Origin: CAWGJF01 sp963715745
Lineage (GTDB): Bacteria > Bacteroidota > Ignavibacteria > Ignavibacteriales > Ignavibacteriaceae
DNA length: 64,000 bases
Reading direction: 5' to 3'
Assembly: GCA_963715745.1 (NCBI GenBank)
Contig: OY970271.1
Coordinates: 1,364,001-1,428,000, forward strand
Numbering within the stretch: the first letter of the stretch is position 1; each line of letters starts with the position of its first letter. The notes beneath the pieces were generated by a model. That model saw only the letters and a program-made list of their open reading frames with translations. It did no database searches and was not told the DNA's origin. Positions 27,070 through 36,480 of the stretch are shown one piece after another. Made by a program: the position numbers and the translations under genes.

Positions 27070-28068
27070 TTGACTTATAAGAACCTTTCCTTTAGAATAA
27101 TAATATTTTTATTCTCTTTAATCATTGCAGTTTCGCTTCCTTCTTGCAACAGTGAAACAAATGTAAGAAGGATAAAAATAGCTCATGGCTTGGATCAATC
27201 ACACCCGGTTCATAAAGCAATGCTTTATATGGCAAAAGTTGCTGCTGAAAAATCAGGAGGAAAACTTATAATTTCTGTTTATCCAAATCAGCAGCTAGGT
27301 ACGGAAAGAGAGTGTCTGGAACTTTTGCAAATTGGAAGTCTTGGAATGACAAAAGTTTCTTCTTCTGTATTAGAAGGATTTGCACCGGACTTTAAAGTAT
27401 TTTCATTGCCATATATATTTAGAAATGAAAAACACAAATTCGATTTTTTTGAAAGTGATTTAGGAAAATCCTTACTAAGCAGTACTGAAAAATTCTGGCT
27501 TCGTGGTTTATGTTATTACGATGCAGGAAGCAGAAGTTTTTATACAAAAGACAAACCAATTCTCACACCTGATGATCTTAAAGGATTAAAAATACGAACA
27601 CAGGAGAGCCCGACGTCAGTAAAATTAGTTAACGTACTTGGCGGTTCGGCAACACCGATTTCCTGGGGTGAACTTTACACAGCTTTACAGCAGGGAGTTG
27701 TTGATGGTGCCGAAAATAATCCACCGAGTTTTTATACATCCAAACATTACGAGGTTTGCAAATATTATTCTCTGGATGAACACACTTCAGTACCTGATGT
27801 TTTGTTAGTTAGTACTGTTGTGTGGAATGATTTATCTGATCAGGAGAAAAAATGGCTTCAGGATGCTGCGGATGCATCATATGAATATGAAAAGAAACTC
27901 TGGAAAGAAGCAACTATAGAAGCGCTGGAAGAAGTTAAAAAAGCAGGAGTAAAGATTTATTATCCTGATAAAGCATTGTTTGAAGAAAAAGTAAAACCTT
28001 TAATTGAAGAGTTTAAAAACGACAAAGAAATGTTTGATTTAATTCAGAAGATAAAAGCAATCCGATAA
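27070..28068 (+). CDS. dctP: TRAP transporter substrate-binding protein, DctP type
   Basis: The periplasmic binding component of a sodium- or proton-driven TRAP uptake system, 332 residues. It starts at TTG (27070); no ATG is placed to include the signal peptide. The signal ends in a lipobox (LPSC, Cys26), so it is a lipoprotein. Features of the DctP fold are HPVHKAM near 45, QLGTERE, and GLKIRTQESP with Arg176, the conserved arginine that binds the substrate carboxylate. Many family members bind galacturonate or glucuronate, and this one sits among uronate catabolic genes, so a uronate is the likely ligand. It overlaps the DctQ gene by 1 bp. Confidence 0.92.
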   Translation: MTYKNLSFRIIIFLFSLIIAVSLPSCNSETNVRRIKIAHGLDQSHPVHKAMLYMAKVAAEKSGGKLIISVYPNQQLGTERECLELLQIGSLGMTKVSSSVLEGFAPDFKVFSLPYIFRNEKHKFDFFESDLGKSLLSSTEKFWLRGLCYYDAGSRSFYTKDKPILTPDDLKGLKIRTQESPTSVKLVNVLGGSATPISWGELYTALQQGVVDGAENNPPSFYTSKHYEVCKYYSLDEHTSVPDVLLVSTVVWNDLSDQEKKWLQDAADASYEYEKKLWKEATIEALEEVKKAGVKIYYPDKALFEEKVKPLIEEFKNDKEMFDLIQKIKAIR

Positions 28069-28565
28069 TGTTAGCAATACTTAAAAAATCAATCGATAGA
28101 GTTCTCAGCTGGGTTTTAATCATTATGATGGCGGTAATAACACTTAATGTACTGTGGCAGGTTTTTTCAAGATTTATATTGCAGAATCCAAGTTCATTCA
28201 CTGAAGAACTTGCTCGCTATATGCTTATCTGGATAGGTATTCTCGGAGCTGCATATGTAGCAGGACAAAAATTACACCTGGCTATCGATCTTCTTTCAAC
28301 AAAGTTGAAAGGAAATTCAAAATCTCTGCTCGAAATTTTCATTCAACTTTGCATATTTGTTTTTTCACTTTTTGTAATGGTAATTGGCGGCATCAGGTTA
28401 GTTTATATTACACTGGAATTAAATCAGATCTCAGCCGCTTTGCAAATTCCCCTCGGTTATGTTTATCTGGTACTTCCTATAAGCGGAGTACTTATGATGT
28501 TCTATTCATTTTATTTTATTGTAGAAGAATCAGTAAAGATCAAACTTGCTAAACAAGCATATTAA
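28068..28565 (+). CDS. dctQ: TRAP transporter small permease, DctQ type
   Basis: The small membrane subunit of the TRAP system, 165 residues with four predicted membrane spans. The family pattern is visible at about 45-80: FTEELARYMLIWIGILGAA followed by HLAIDLL. It shares one base with the dctP stop and is followed by the dctM gene after 18 bp, the standard P-Q-M order. DctQ joins the large subunit in the inner membrane and is needed for transport, though its exact role is less clear than that of DctM. Confidence 0.93.
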   Translation: MLAILKKSIDRVLSWVLIIMMAVITLNVLWQVFSRFILQNPSSFTEELARYMLIWIGILGAAYVAGQKLHLAIDLLSTKLKGNSKSLLEIFIQLCIFVFSLFVMVIGGIRLVYITLELNQISAALQIPLGYVYLVLPISGVLMMFYSFYFIVEESVKIKLAKQAY

Positions 28566-28583
28566 TAATCTAAATCTTATTGC

Positions 28584-29882
28584 ATGGAATTTTCTGAAAT
28601 AATTATTCTGGTTGTTACATTTATTATTTTGTTATCAGTCGGTGTACCGATTTCATATAGCATTGGTATTTCTACACTGGCAACTATGCTGATGAGCATC
28701 AGTGGTTTGCCTTCAGTAACTACAGTTTCACAGAGGATGGCAACGGGAATTGACAGCTTTGCATTACTGGCAATTCCTTTCTTTATCCTTGCCGGACAGT
28801 TAATGAACAGCGGCGGTATAGCAAGAAGGTTAATAGATTTTGCCAAAGTGCTTGTCGGAAAACTTCCCGGCGGACTTGCATTTGTGAATATAATGGCGGC
28901 AATGCTTTTTGGTGCAATCTCAGGTTCTGCAGTTGCTGCTGCTTCAGCTATTGGCGGGTTTATGCATCCTATAATGAAAAAAGAAGGATATAATGATTCC
29001 TTTTCCGCTGCTGTAAACATAACTTCAGCAACAACAGGATTAATAATTCCACCGAGCAACATACTTATTGTCTATTCCTTAGCAAGTGGTGGAGTTTCAA
29101 TTGCTGCATTATTTATTGCCGGTTATCTTCCCGGAATTTTACTCGGTCTTTCATTGATGATTGTGGCAGGTGTTTATGCTGTAAGACATAATTATAAAGT
29201 TGAATTTACAATTACTTTTGGTGAAGCTCTTAAAAAATTTCTGGATGCAATTCCAAGTTTATTATTGGTAATTATCGTTATCGGCGGAATTGTAGCAGGA
29301 TATTTTACAGCGACCGAAGCTTCGGCTATTGCAGTTTTTTATGCATTAGTTTTGTCGGTGTTCGTTTATAAAGAAGTTAAACTGAAAGACTTACCGAAGA
29401 TTCTTTTGCAAAGCGTAACAACCACTGCTATTGTGATGTTATTAATAGGAACTTCAATGGCAATGTCGTGGGTTATGGCTTATGAAAATATTCCTCAGAA
29501 TGTTGCACAGGCTCTAATAACAATTTCTGAAAGTAAAATTGTAATCCTGATTATTATTAATCTGCTGCTTCTTTTTGTTGGTACATTTATGGATATGACT
29601 CCTGCAGTATTGATTTTTACACCTATATTTCTTCCTGTTGCTGTTCAACTTGGAATTGACCCGATTCACTTCGGAATAATAATGGTTATGAATTTAAGCA
29701 TTGGTTTATGTACTCCTCCTGTCGGCAGCGTTTTATTTGTGGGCTGTTCAGTGGCCGGGTTGCCGATCGTCAAAGTGATTAAACCTCTTATTCCTTTTTT
29801 TCTTGCAATGATCGTGGCGCTCCTGCTTGTAACATATATTCCGGATCTCAGCCTTTTTATTCCGCGGTTGTTTGGATATTAA
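28584..29882 (+). CDS. dctM: TRAP transporter large permease, DctM type
   Basis: The ion-coupled transport subunit of the TRAP system, 432 residues with about 11-12 membrane segments. DctM hallmarks include FILAGQLMNSGGIARRL near 70, GAISGSAVAAASAIGG near 115, IPPSNILIVYS near 155, and a late TPPVGSVLFVGC segment. Length is normal for the family. It is followed after 21 bp by the rhamnogalacturonan acetylesterase gene, so the transporter is embedded in the pectin operon. Confidence 0.95.
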   Translation: MEFSEIIILVVTFIILLSVGVPISYSIGISTLATMLMSISGLPSVTTVSQRMATGIDSFALLAIPFFILAGQLMNSGGIARRLIDFAKVLVGKLPGGLAFVNIMAAMLFGAISGSAVAAASAIGGFMHPIMKKEGYNDSFSAAVNITSATTGLIIPPSNILIVYSLASGGVSIAALFIAGYLPGILLGLSLMIVAGVYAVRHNYKVEFTITFGEALKKFLDAIPSLLLVIIVIGGIVAGYFTATEASAIAVFYALVLSVFVYKEVKLKDLPKILLQSVTTTAIVMLLIGTSMAMSWVMAYENIPQNVAQALITISESKIVILIIINLLLLFVGTFMDMTPAVLIFTPIFLPVAVQLGIDPIHFGIIMVMNLSIGLCTPPVGSVLFVGCSVAGLPIVKVIKPLIPFFLAMIVALLLVTYIPDLSLFIPRLFGY

Positions 29883-29903
29883 GTTTTATAAATTTTTTCC
29901 ATA

Positions 29904-30680
29904 ATGAAGATTGATGTACGGTATAATTTAATTTTATTTTGTATCCTGATTTTATTTGGTACAAAATTAATTTTTGCTCAGGTTACTGATCAGCAAAAAA
30001 AGATAACAATCTTTATGGTTGGAAACTCAACAATGGCTGACAAACCTTTTAAGGATGGAAATCCTGAAAAAGGATGGGGACAGATTCTTCCGCTTTACTT
30101 TAAAGAAGGAGTTAGAATAGAAAACCATGCAGTTAACGGGAGAAGCACAAAAAGTTTTTTAGACGAGGGCAGATGGGAAGTCGTTTTGAACAGAATTAAA
30201 GCTGGTGATTATGTTATTATAGAATTTGGTCACAATGATGCAAAGAAAGATGATCCAAAAAGATTTGCAGATGCTAATACAACCTATAGATGGAATCTTG
30301 GTAAATTTATTGATGAAACCAGGCAAAAAGGCGGAATTCCAATTCTTGCAACTCCAATTGTAAGAAGAAGATTTGATGAACAGGGCAATTTTTATGATGT
30401 GCATGGAGATTATCCGAAAGTAGTTCGTGAAGTTGCCAATGAAAAAAATGTTATCTTAATTGACTTGCATAAAAAAAGTGAAGAATTGTTAAAGCAATTT
30501 GGTGAAGAAAATTCTAAAAAATTATTTCTTCATATTAAACCCGGAGAATATCCTTCATTACCTGAAGGTAAAAAAGATGACACTCATTTCTCTCCAACCG
30601 GTGCATTCCGAATTTGTGATCTTGCGGTTGAAGAGATCAGATCGAAAATAAAAGAGCTTGCAAAATTTCTTAAAGACTAA
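29904..30680 (+). CDS. Rhamnogalacturonan acetylesterase, family CE12 (SGNH hydrolase)
   Basis: Removes acetyl groups from galacturonate in rhamnogalacturonan or pectin. The protein has 258 residues with a signal peptide to about residue 25 (FAQ). The SGNH blocks are present: GNSTMAD with nucleophile Ser42, NGRSTKSF with the oxyanion glycine, GHNDAKKDD with Asn111, and DDTHFSPTGA with His228 and Asp225. These match CE12 enzymes such as YesT and RhgT rather than general lipases. It is probably periplasmic, since no sorting domain or lipobox is present. Confidence 0.9.
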   Translation: MKIDVRYNLILFCILILFGTKLIFAQVTDQQKKITIFMVGNSTMADKPFKDGNPEKGWGQILPLYFKEGVRIENHAVNGRSTKSFLDEGRWEVVLNRIKAGDYVIIEFGHNDAKKDDPKRFADANTTYRWNLGKFIDETRQKGGIPILATPIVRRRFDEQGNFYDVHGDYPKVVREVANEKNVILIDLHKKSEELLKQFGEENSKKLFLHIKPGEYPSLPEGKKDDTHFSPTGAFRICDLAVEEIRSKIKELAKFLKD

Positions 30681-30710
30681 TCTTAATTTTTCAAATAAAT
30701 TTTTTATAAA

Positions 30711-31943
30711 ATGAAAACTTCATTTAAATATTTAATTGTCAGTTTTATGACCATAGTTTTATATTTCTATCTGACAAGTTGTTCGGAAGAGAAAGTGAGT
30801 AAAATTTCTGTCACCAATCCGGCCGGGTTATCGATTCCTGATGCTTTTGCTAAAGTTAAAATAGACAGTAATTATGGTGCGTTTTCTATATTCAATGGGG
30901 ATAATGAAATACCATACCAGGTACTGAATACAAATGAAAAATATTTAATCGGATTAGTGTTAAATCTTGATTCTATGGAAACAAAAACACTAACACTCAA
31001 AAAAGTGAATGATGGTAAAACTCCTGAATTCAAATCAAGAACTTATGCTGAATTATCTATGAAGCCGGGTAATATTTATATCGATGGAAAATTCCGTGGA
31101 GATAAATTTGTAAACGTTACTAAAATAAAAGTACCATCAATTCATACAGATCATGATGCACTGTTCAGGTATGAAGGACCCGGATGGGAATCTGAAAAAG
31201 TAGGTTACAGGTTTTATCTTGACTGGAGAAATGCCAACGATATCTTCGGAAAGAAAGTTAACAAACTTTTGCTTTCAAATGTTGGTGTTCACGATACAGT
31301 TGCTCAGGATGACTCATATCATTCAATGCTCGATTGGGGAATGGATATTTTCAAAGTTGGTAATTCACTTGGAATTGGTTCAATTGGTATGTGGAATGAT
31401 GGTAAGGTAAATATGGTTTCCAAAACTGACAGCGTTTATTGTGAAGTTACTGAAAATGGTCCCGTTCGATCATCGATAAAAACAACTTACTTTGGCTGGC
31501 TGGTAGGTGACAAAAAGTATGATCTCGAATCAACACTTTCAATTACTGCAGGAAGCCGGATGACTAAATGTGAATTAAATTTTTCTGATTCACCGGATAA
31601 TATTGTTACGGGATTGGCAAAATATGAAGGAACAGATTTTATCAGGAATAACGGAAATGGTGAATGGAGTTATATTGCTTTATATGGAAAACAAACATTA
31701 GTGGATCCCGAAGACAAATTGGGGATAGCTGTTTTTTATAAAAGAGATAAATTAATAGAAATGACTGAAGATGATCTTAGTTATGTTTTAAAGCTTAAAC
31801 CAGAAAACGGAAAAGTTGAATATTATTTTTGCGCAGCATGGGATCAGGAACCTAACGGAATTAAAAATAGAAATGACTTTATTAAATATCTGGATAACAA
31901 ACTAATAGAGTTAGATCATCCACTTGTTGTTAAAGTTGATTGA
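30711..31943 (+). CDS. DUF4861-family lipoprotein
   Basis: A 410-residue lipoprotein (lipobox TSC near residue 24) predicted to be mostly beta-structure. It looks like a member of the DUF4861 family, which is repeatedly found in uronate and pectin loci of Bacteroidota-group bacteria but has no activity I can state with confidence. Conserved-looking stretches include ALFRYEGPGWESEKVGYRFYL, read here as two parts around residue 150-165, then YHSMLDWGMD near 205 and a late FCAAWDQE. Its export signal places it outside the cytoplasm, between the acetylesterase and the cytoplasmic UxaC. A glycan-processing role is inference. Confidence 0.7.
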   Translation: MKTSFKYLIVSFMTIVLYFYLTSCSEEKVSKISVTNPAGLSIPDAFAKVKIDSNYGAFSIFNGDNEIPYQVLNTNEKYLIGLVLNLDSMETKTLTLKKVNDGKTPEFKSRTYAELSMKPGNIYIDGKFRGDKFVNVTKIKVPSIHTDHDALFRYEGPGWESEKVGYRFYLDWRNANDIFGKKVNKLLLSNVGVHDTVAQDDSYHSMLDWGMDIFKVGNSLGIGSIGMWNDGKVNMVSKTDSVYCEVTENGPVRSSIKTTYFGWLVGDKKYDLESTLSITAGSRMTKCELNFSDSPDNIVTGLAKYEGTDFIRNNGNGEWSYIALYGKQTLVDPEDKLGIAVFYKRDKLIEMTEDDLSYVLKLKPENGKVEYYFCAAWDQEPNGIKNRNDFIKYLDNKLIELDHPLVVKVD

Positions 31944-31957
31944 AAGCGGAAATCAAA

Positions 31958-33370
31958 ATGTCAGAATTCAATTTGCACGAAGATAGATTTTTTAGTCCTG
32001 TTGAGTCGGTCAGAAAATACGCACATGAGATTTACAATAGCGTTAAAGATTTACCCATTATAAGTCCACACGGACATGTAGATCCATCTATTTTTAGTGA
32101 GAATAAACCTTTTCCAAATCCTACTGAACTGTTCTTGATTCCGGATCATTACATTTACAGGATGTTATATTCCCAGGGAATTCCAATGGAATCCTTGGGT
32201 ATTCCAACAATTGATGGAGCTAAGGTTGAAAAAGATCCGAAGAAAATCTGGCAGATTTTTGCCGATAATTTTTATATGTTCAATGGAACGCCTTCCGGTG
32301 TATGGTTAATTTATGAATTCGGAATAATTTTTGGGATAAAAGAAAAGCTGAACGGTTCAAATGCGCAAAAGATTTATGATCAGCTTCAGGAAAAAATTAA
32401 TTCCCCGGAATTTTTACCAAGAACACTTTTTGAAAAATTTAATATTGAAGCTCTTTCTACAACTGATGCAGCAAATGATGATCTTACACATCACAAAAAA
32501 ATAAAAAAATCAGGATGGAAAGGAAAAGTAGTCCCTTGTTTTCGTCCGGATGCTGTTACCGACCTTTCAAATAAAAACTGGAAAGCAAATCTTAAGCTTC
32601 TCGAAAAGTCAGTGAAGTTTGATATAACCTCTTACAAATCTTTTATAAAAGCGCTTGAAGAAAGGAGAGACTATTTTAAATCTCTTGGTGCAACTTCCAC
32701 CGATCACGGAGTGTTTTCACCATATACTCACGAGCTTTCAAAAAAAGATGTAAAGGAAATTTTCAATCGCGCACTAAAAAGTAAAAGCACTGAAAAAGAT
32801 GCAAAATTATTTACTGCTCATATGTTGATGGAAATGGCTCGAATGAGTTCAGATGACGGATTAGTAATGCAGCTTCATCCGGGTTCTTTTCGAAATCATA
32901 ATCGAATTATTTTTGAAAAGTATGGATTGGATAAAGGTTGTGATATCCCGATGCAAACAGAATATACATTTAATTTAAAAGAATTGTTAAACAAGTTTGG
33001 AAATAATTCTAATTTTACTCTTATAGTTTTCACTCTCGATGAATCAACTTACTCGAGAGAACTTGCCCCACTTGCTGGTCATTATCCATCTATGAAACTT
33101 GGTCCCGCCTGGTGGTTTCATGATAGTATTGAAGGGATGACTCGTTATAGAAAAACACTGACGGAAACCGCAGGCTTTTATAATACTGTTGGTTTTAATG
33201 ATGATACAAGAGCTTTCGTTTCAATTCCTGCAAGGCATGACCTTGCACGAAGGATTGATTCGAACTATTTAGCAGAATTAATTGCAAAGCATATTATCTC
33301 GGTTGATGAAGCACTGGTAATAGCTAAAGATCTCACCTACAATCTTGTCAAAAAAACTTATAAACTCTAA
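31958..33370 (+). CDS. uxaC: Glucuronate/galacturonate isomerase
   Basis: Converts D-galacturonate to D-tagaturonate, and D-glucuronate to D-fructuronate, as the first cytoplasmic step. The protein has about 470 residues, the usual length. The metal site motif HGHVDP (His38, His40) lies near the N-terminus, and the family segments SGVWLIYEF, TTDAANDDLTHH, MQLHPGS and GPAWWFHDS are all visible. I chose the ATG at 31958, preceded by a GCGGAA ribosome binding site, over a TTG at 31940. It is the first of a tightly packed run of uronate catabolic genes; the next starts 14 bp after its stop. Confidence 0.95.
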   Translation: MSEFNLHEDRFFSPVESVRKYAHEIYNSVKDLPIISPHGHVDPSIFSENKPFPNPTELFLIPDHYIYRMLYSQGIPMESLGIPTIDGAKVEKDPKKIWQIFADNFYMFNGTPSGVWLIYEFGIIFGIKEKLNGSNAQKIYDQLQEKINSPEFLPRTLFEKFNIEALSTTDAANDDLTHHKKIKKSGWKGKVVPCFRPDAVTDLSNKNWKANLKLLEKSVKFDITSYKSFIKALEERRDYFKSLGATSTDHGVFSPYTHELSKKDVKEIFNRALKSKSTEKDAKLFTAHMLMEMARMSSDDGLVMQLHPGSFRNHNRIIFEKYGLDKGCDIPMQTEYTFNLKELLNKFGNNSNFTLIVFTLDESTYSRELAPLAGHYPSMKLGPAWWFHDSIEGMTRYRKTLTETAGFYNTVGFNDDTRAFVSIPARHDLARRIDSNYLAELIAKHIISVDEALVIAKDLTYNLVKKTYKL

Positions 33371-33384
33371 ACCCCTGATGTAAA

Positions 33385-34938
33385 ATGAGTACATTTAAAG
33401 AAGAGCTGCTTTCATGCAGTCAGTCTGATAATATTTTATTTAAAAAAAATATAATTGAGTTCGCTGAAATAAATATTTATCCCAAGTCAATTCACCAGTA
33501 TGAAGATGTAATCTTTTTTATTGCAAAAGATGGAAAACAAAAATTTCTCTATCTTTATTTTGAAAATACGAGTGAAAAAATACCGGCAAAATTTGAAGGT
33601 AGTGTTATTACATTGAATGGATCTGATAATTATTATCTGAAAAAATGTTTGCAGAATTCCTACAATAGAAAAGTTCTTCAAACACTATTTGATTTCACTA
33701 ATCCAACAATACTCGGACTTGTTGATTCTTTCGGGTTTGGTGACAGATTAGGCTTAGCTAACCCTGCACATCTTCGTTCACTTGTGGGTAGTAAATTTAA
33801 ACCTGTTGTTGCCCAGCAGTCAATTCGTGAGCTAACCAGAACTAACCGAACTCCTGCAGAAGTTATGGACGCAGCAGTCTGGGCTGTTTTTCAGGAAGGA
33901 TATCATGATGGTTTTGGAGCAGATGCTGATCATCTGAAAACACCGCATGATATTGATTTGATGGTAAAGAATGGATTTAAAATGTTTACTTTCGATCCCG
34001 GCGAGTATGTCCACAATGAAGCCGATATATTGAGAGACGATGAATTGGATGAATTTGTACGAAATCAAAACTGGAAAGGTCTAAAGACAAATTATGACGA
34101 TCTGTTAATAGAATATGTTGATAAAAGTATTATGATCAGTGAAGATATTTCAATATCAGCAGATGAGAATAATCTGAAAAGAGCATTGATAAAATATGGT
34201 GATGCGCTTGTTCATATAAAAAAAATGTACGATCATCTTAAAGTAAAACATCCTTCATATATTTCTGAAGCTGAAGTTTCTGTTGATGAAACTGAATCAG
34301 TTACTTCTCCATTTGAACATTATTTTATTGCGAATGAATTGAAAAGACTTGGAGTAAAACTAATCAGTCTTGCACCGAGATTTGTAGGGGAATTTGAAAA
34401 AGGTATAGATTACAAAGGTGATTTGAATCTTTTCAAAGAAGAATATGTTAAGCATATTTCAATTGCCAAATATTTTGGTACTTATAAATTAAGTCTTCAT
34501 TCAGGTAGTGATAAATTCAGCGTGTATAATGTTATTGGTTCATTGAAATTAGGTGTTACTCATATTAAAACAGCTGGCACCAGTTATCTTGAAGCATTGA
34601 AAGTAATTGCAGTAAAAAATCCAGTGCTATTCAGGGAAATACTTGAGTATAGCCGAAATATTTATGCAACTGAAAAAGAATCATATCATGTTTCTGCAGA
34701 TTTGAATAAAATTGGCTCAGCTAGCTCATATTCTGATGAAGAACTTTTTTCATTGTTTAACATTAATGATGCGCGGCAAATTCTTCATGTCACATTCGGA
34801 AGGGTTCTTACTGATAAAACTGAAGAAGGTGAACACTTGTATAAAGATAAAATACTTGAATGTTTAAATGATAATGAAGAATTACATTATAAATTTTTAG
34901 TAGATCATTTCCACAAACATCTGGATCCATTTAAATAA
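33385..34938 (+). CDS. uxaE: Tagaturonate epimerase
   Basis: Interconverts D-tagaturonate and D-fructuronate, linking galacturonate to the glucuronate route as first shown in Thermotoga. The protein has 517 residues. Family features are the DSFGFGDRLGLANPAH stretch at about 113-128, QQSIRELTRTNRTP near 145, and GYHDGFGADADHLK near 173, followed by a TIM-barrel-like region with EAEVSVDETES and LHSGSDKF. The presence of UxaE explains why no tagaturonate reductase (UxaB) or altronate dehydratase (UxaA) is seen. It is separated by a single base from the aldolase gene. Confidence 0.9.
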   Translation: MSTFKEELLSCSQSDNILFKKNIIEFAEINIYPKSIHQYEDVIFFIAKDGKQKFLYLYFENTSEKIPAKFEGSVITLNGSDNYYLKKCLQNSYNRKVLQTLFDFTNPTILGLVDSFGFGDRLGLANPAHLRSLVGSKFKPVVAQQSIRELTRTNRTPAEVMDAAVWAVFQEGYHDGFGADADHLKTPHDIDLMVKNGFKMFTFDPGEYVHNEADILRDDELDEFVRNQNWKGLKTNYDDLLIEYVDKSIMISEDISISADENNLKRALIKYGDALVHIKKMYDHLKVKHPSYISEAEVSVDETESVTSPFEHYFIANELKRLGVKLISLAPRFVGEFEKGIDYKGDLNLFKEEYVKHISIAKYFGTYKLSLHSGSDKFSVYNVIGSLKLGVTHIKTAGTSYLEALKVIAVKNPVLFREILEYSRNIYATEKESYHVSADLNKIGSASSYSDEELFSLFNINDARQILHVTFGRVLTDKTEEGEHLYKDKILECLNDNEELHYKFLVDHFHKHLDPFK

Positions 34939-34939
34939 G

Positions 34940-35584
34940 ATGAGCAGAGAAAATATTCTTCAGGAAATATTGAAAAGAAAAGCAGTTGCAGTTCTAAGGG
35001 TAAAAGAAGAAAATAAACTTCAAAGTGTTATTGAAGCCATATATGCAGGAGGAATTTCAGTTGCTGAAATTACAATGACTGTACCTAATGCAATTCATTT
35101 AATTGAAAAAATGTGCGAGAAGCTTGATAAGAATATAATTATCGGAGTCGGATCGGTACTGAATTCAAAAACTGCTGAAGACGCAATTAAAGCAGGCGCA
35201 AAGTATGTTGTCAGCCCGGTTTTCAAAAAAGAAATAATTGAAACAGCACATAGGTTTGATGTTCCGGTAATGCCGGGATGTTTTACGCCCACAGAAATAC
35301 AAACAGCATTTGAAGCCGGTGCAGATGTTATTAAAGTTTTTCCGGCTGATGTTGTAGGGATGGAATTCTTTAGAGCCATACTTGCCCCTATGCCTCATTT
35401 GAAACTTATGCCAACAGGAGGCGTTTCACTTGCAAATGCAGGTGACTGGATAAAAGCAGGTGCCTGTGCTGTTGGAATTGGATCAGCATTGCTTGATAAA
35501 AATGCTATCCAGGAAAGTAATTATCTTAAATTAACTGAAAATGCAAAAATAATTATGAATAGTATCGCTAAGGCGATTGCGTAA
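34940..35584 (+). CDS. eda: 2-Dehydro-3-deoxy-6-phosphogluconate aldolase
   Basis: Splits KDPG into pyruvate and glyceraldehyde 3-phosphate, the last step of the pathway. The protein has 214 residues, normal for this class I aldolase. Active-site residues can be placed: Arg20 in VLRV, Glu43 in AEITMTVPN, and the Schiff-base Lys132 in VIKVFPAD. PTGGVSLAN and GIGSALLD form the phosphate site. The gene follows uxaE after one base and precedes the fructuronate reductase by 11 bp. It may also act on 4-hydroxy-2-oxoglutarate, as many homologues do. Confidence 0.95.
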   Translation: MSRENILQEILKRKAVAVLRVKEENKLQSVIEAIYAGGISVAEITMTVPNAIHLIEKMCEKLDKNIIIGVGSVLNSKTAEDAIKAGAKYVVSPVFKKEIIETAHRFDVPVMPGCFTPTEIQTAFEAGADVIKVFPADVVGMEFFRAILAPMPHLKLMPTGGVSLANAGDWIKAGACAVGIGSALLDKNAIQESNYLKLTENAKIIMNSIAKAIA

Positions 35585-35595
35585 AAGGAATATTA

Positions 35596-36441
35596 ATGAG
35601 TTTAGATTTTTCAGATTTAAAGAATAAAGTTTGTGTTGTAACAGGAGGCTGCGGGGTTTTTGGAAATATATTTTCTTCATCTATGTTGAAAGTCGGAGCC
35701 AAAGTGGCAATTATAGATTATAAAAAAGGAAGGTGTGAAGATTGTGCACAGAACCTTGCAAAAAAATCCGGCGAACCTGTTTTGTGTGTTGTTGCAAATG
35801 TACTTGAAAAAGAAACTCTAATTGAAGCAAAAAAAGAAATAAATAAGCAACTGGGAAAAATTGATATTTTAATCAACGCAGCAGGAGGTAATTCCCCTAA
35901 AGCAACAACCCCGGATGAATTTCTAACCGAAGAAAATGTAAATGATATTAGTAAAACATTTTTCGGGTTGGAAATTGAAGGTTTCCGCGATGTTTTTGAT
36001 CTAAATTTTCTCGGTACAGTTTTACCAACGATGGTTTTTGCAGAAGATATGATTTTAAGAGGTGGATCTATTATAAATATTTCATCAATGAATTCTTTCA
36101 GACCGCTTACTAAAATCCCTGCTTATTCTGCAGCTAAAGCATCAGTAAATAATCTAACTCAATGGCTTGCCGTTCATTTTGCAAAAGCTAATATAAGGGT
36201 TAATGCTATAGCCCCCGGATTTTTTGTGACAAAGCAGAATGAGTTTTTACTTGTTGATGAAAAAACCAATGAACTTACTGACCGCGGCAAAAAAATTATT
36301 CAAAACACACCGGCAGAAAGATTTGGTCAGCCAAAAGATCTTATAGGTGCACTTTATTTTCTTGCTTCTGAACTTTCCGGTTTTGTTACTGGTGTTGTTA
36401 TACCGGTTGACGGTGGATTCAGCGCATATAGCGGAGTATAA
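35596..36441 (+). CDS. uxuB: Fructuronate reductase / D-mannonate oxidoreductase, SDR type
   Basis: Reduces D-fructuronate to D-mannonate. The 281-residue protein is a short-chain dehydrogenase, unrelated to the E. coli UxuB long-chain type but like the SDR form found in Bacillus and many Gram-positives. The cofactor motif TGGCGVFG is at 16-23, NAAGG at about 95, and the catalytic Ser163/Ser164, Tyr177 and Lys181 (YSAAK). An insertion near 105-130 and the IAPGFFVTKQNEFLL segment fit the mannonate oxidoreductase subgroup. It lies between the aldolase and the kinase. The substrate is assigned from subgroup features and context; other sugar acids remain possible. Confidence 0.85.
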   Translation: MSLDFSDLKNKVCVVTGGCGVFGNIFSSSMLKVGAKVAIIDYKKGRCEDCAQNLAKKSGEPVLCVVANVLEKETLIEAKKEINKQLGKIDILINAAGGNSPKATTPDEFLTEENVNDISKTFFGLEIEGFRDVFDLNFLGTVLPTMVFAEDMILRGGSIINISSMNSFRPLTKIPAYSAAKASVNNLTQWLAVHFAKANIRVNAIAPGFFVTKQNEFLLVDEKTNELTDRGKKIIQNTPAERFGQPKDLIGALYFLASELSGFVTGVVIPVDGGFSAYSGV

Positions 36442-36480
36442 ATATTCAATTAATATTGTTCAATCTTTGTGGAAGTTAAT

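Noticed and set aside
28577..29062. A 161-codon minus-strand frame opposite dctM.
   Set aside because: It is the antisense reading of a strongly conserved DctM coding region, with no start signals of its own.
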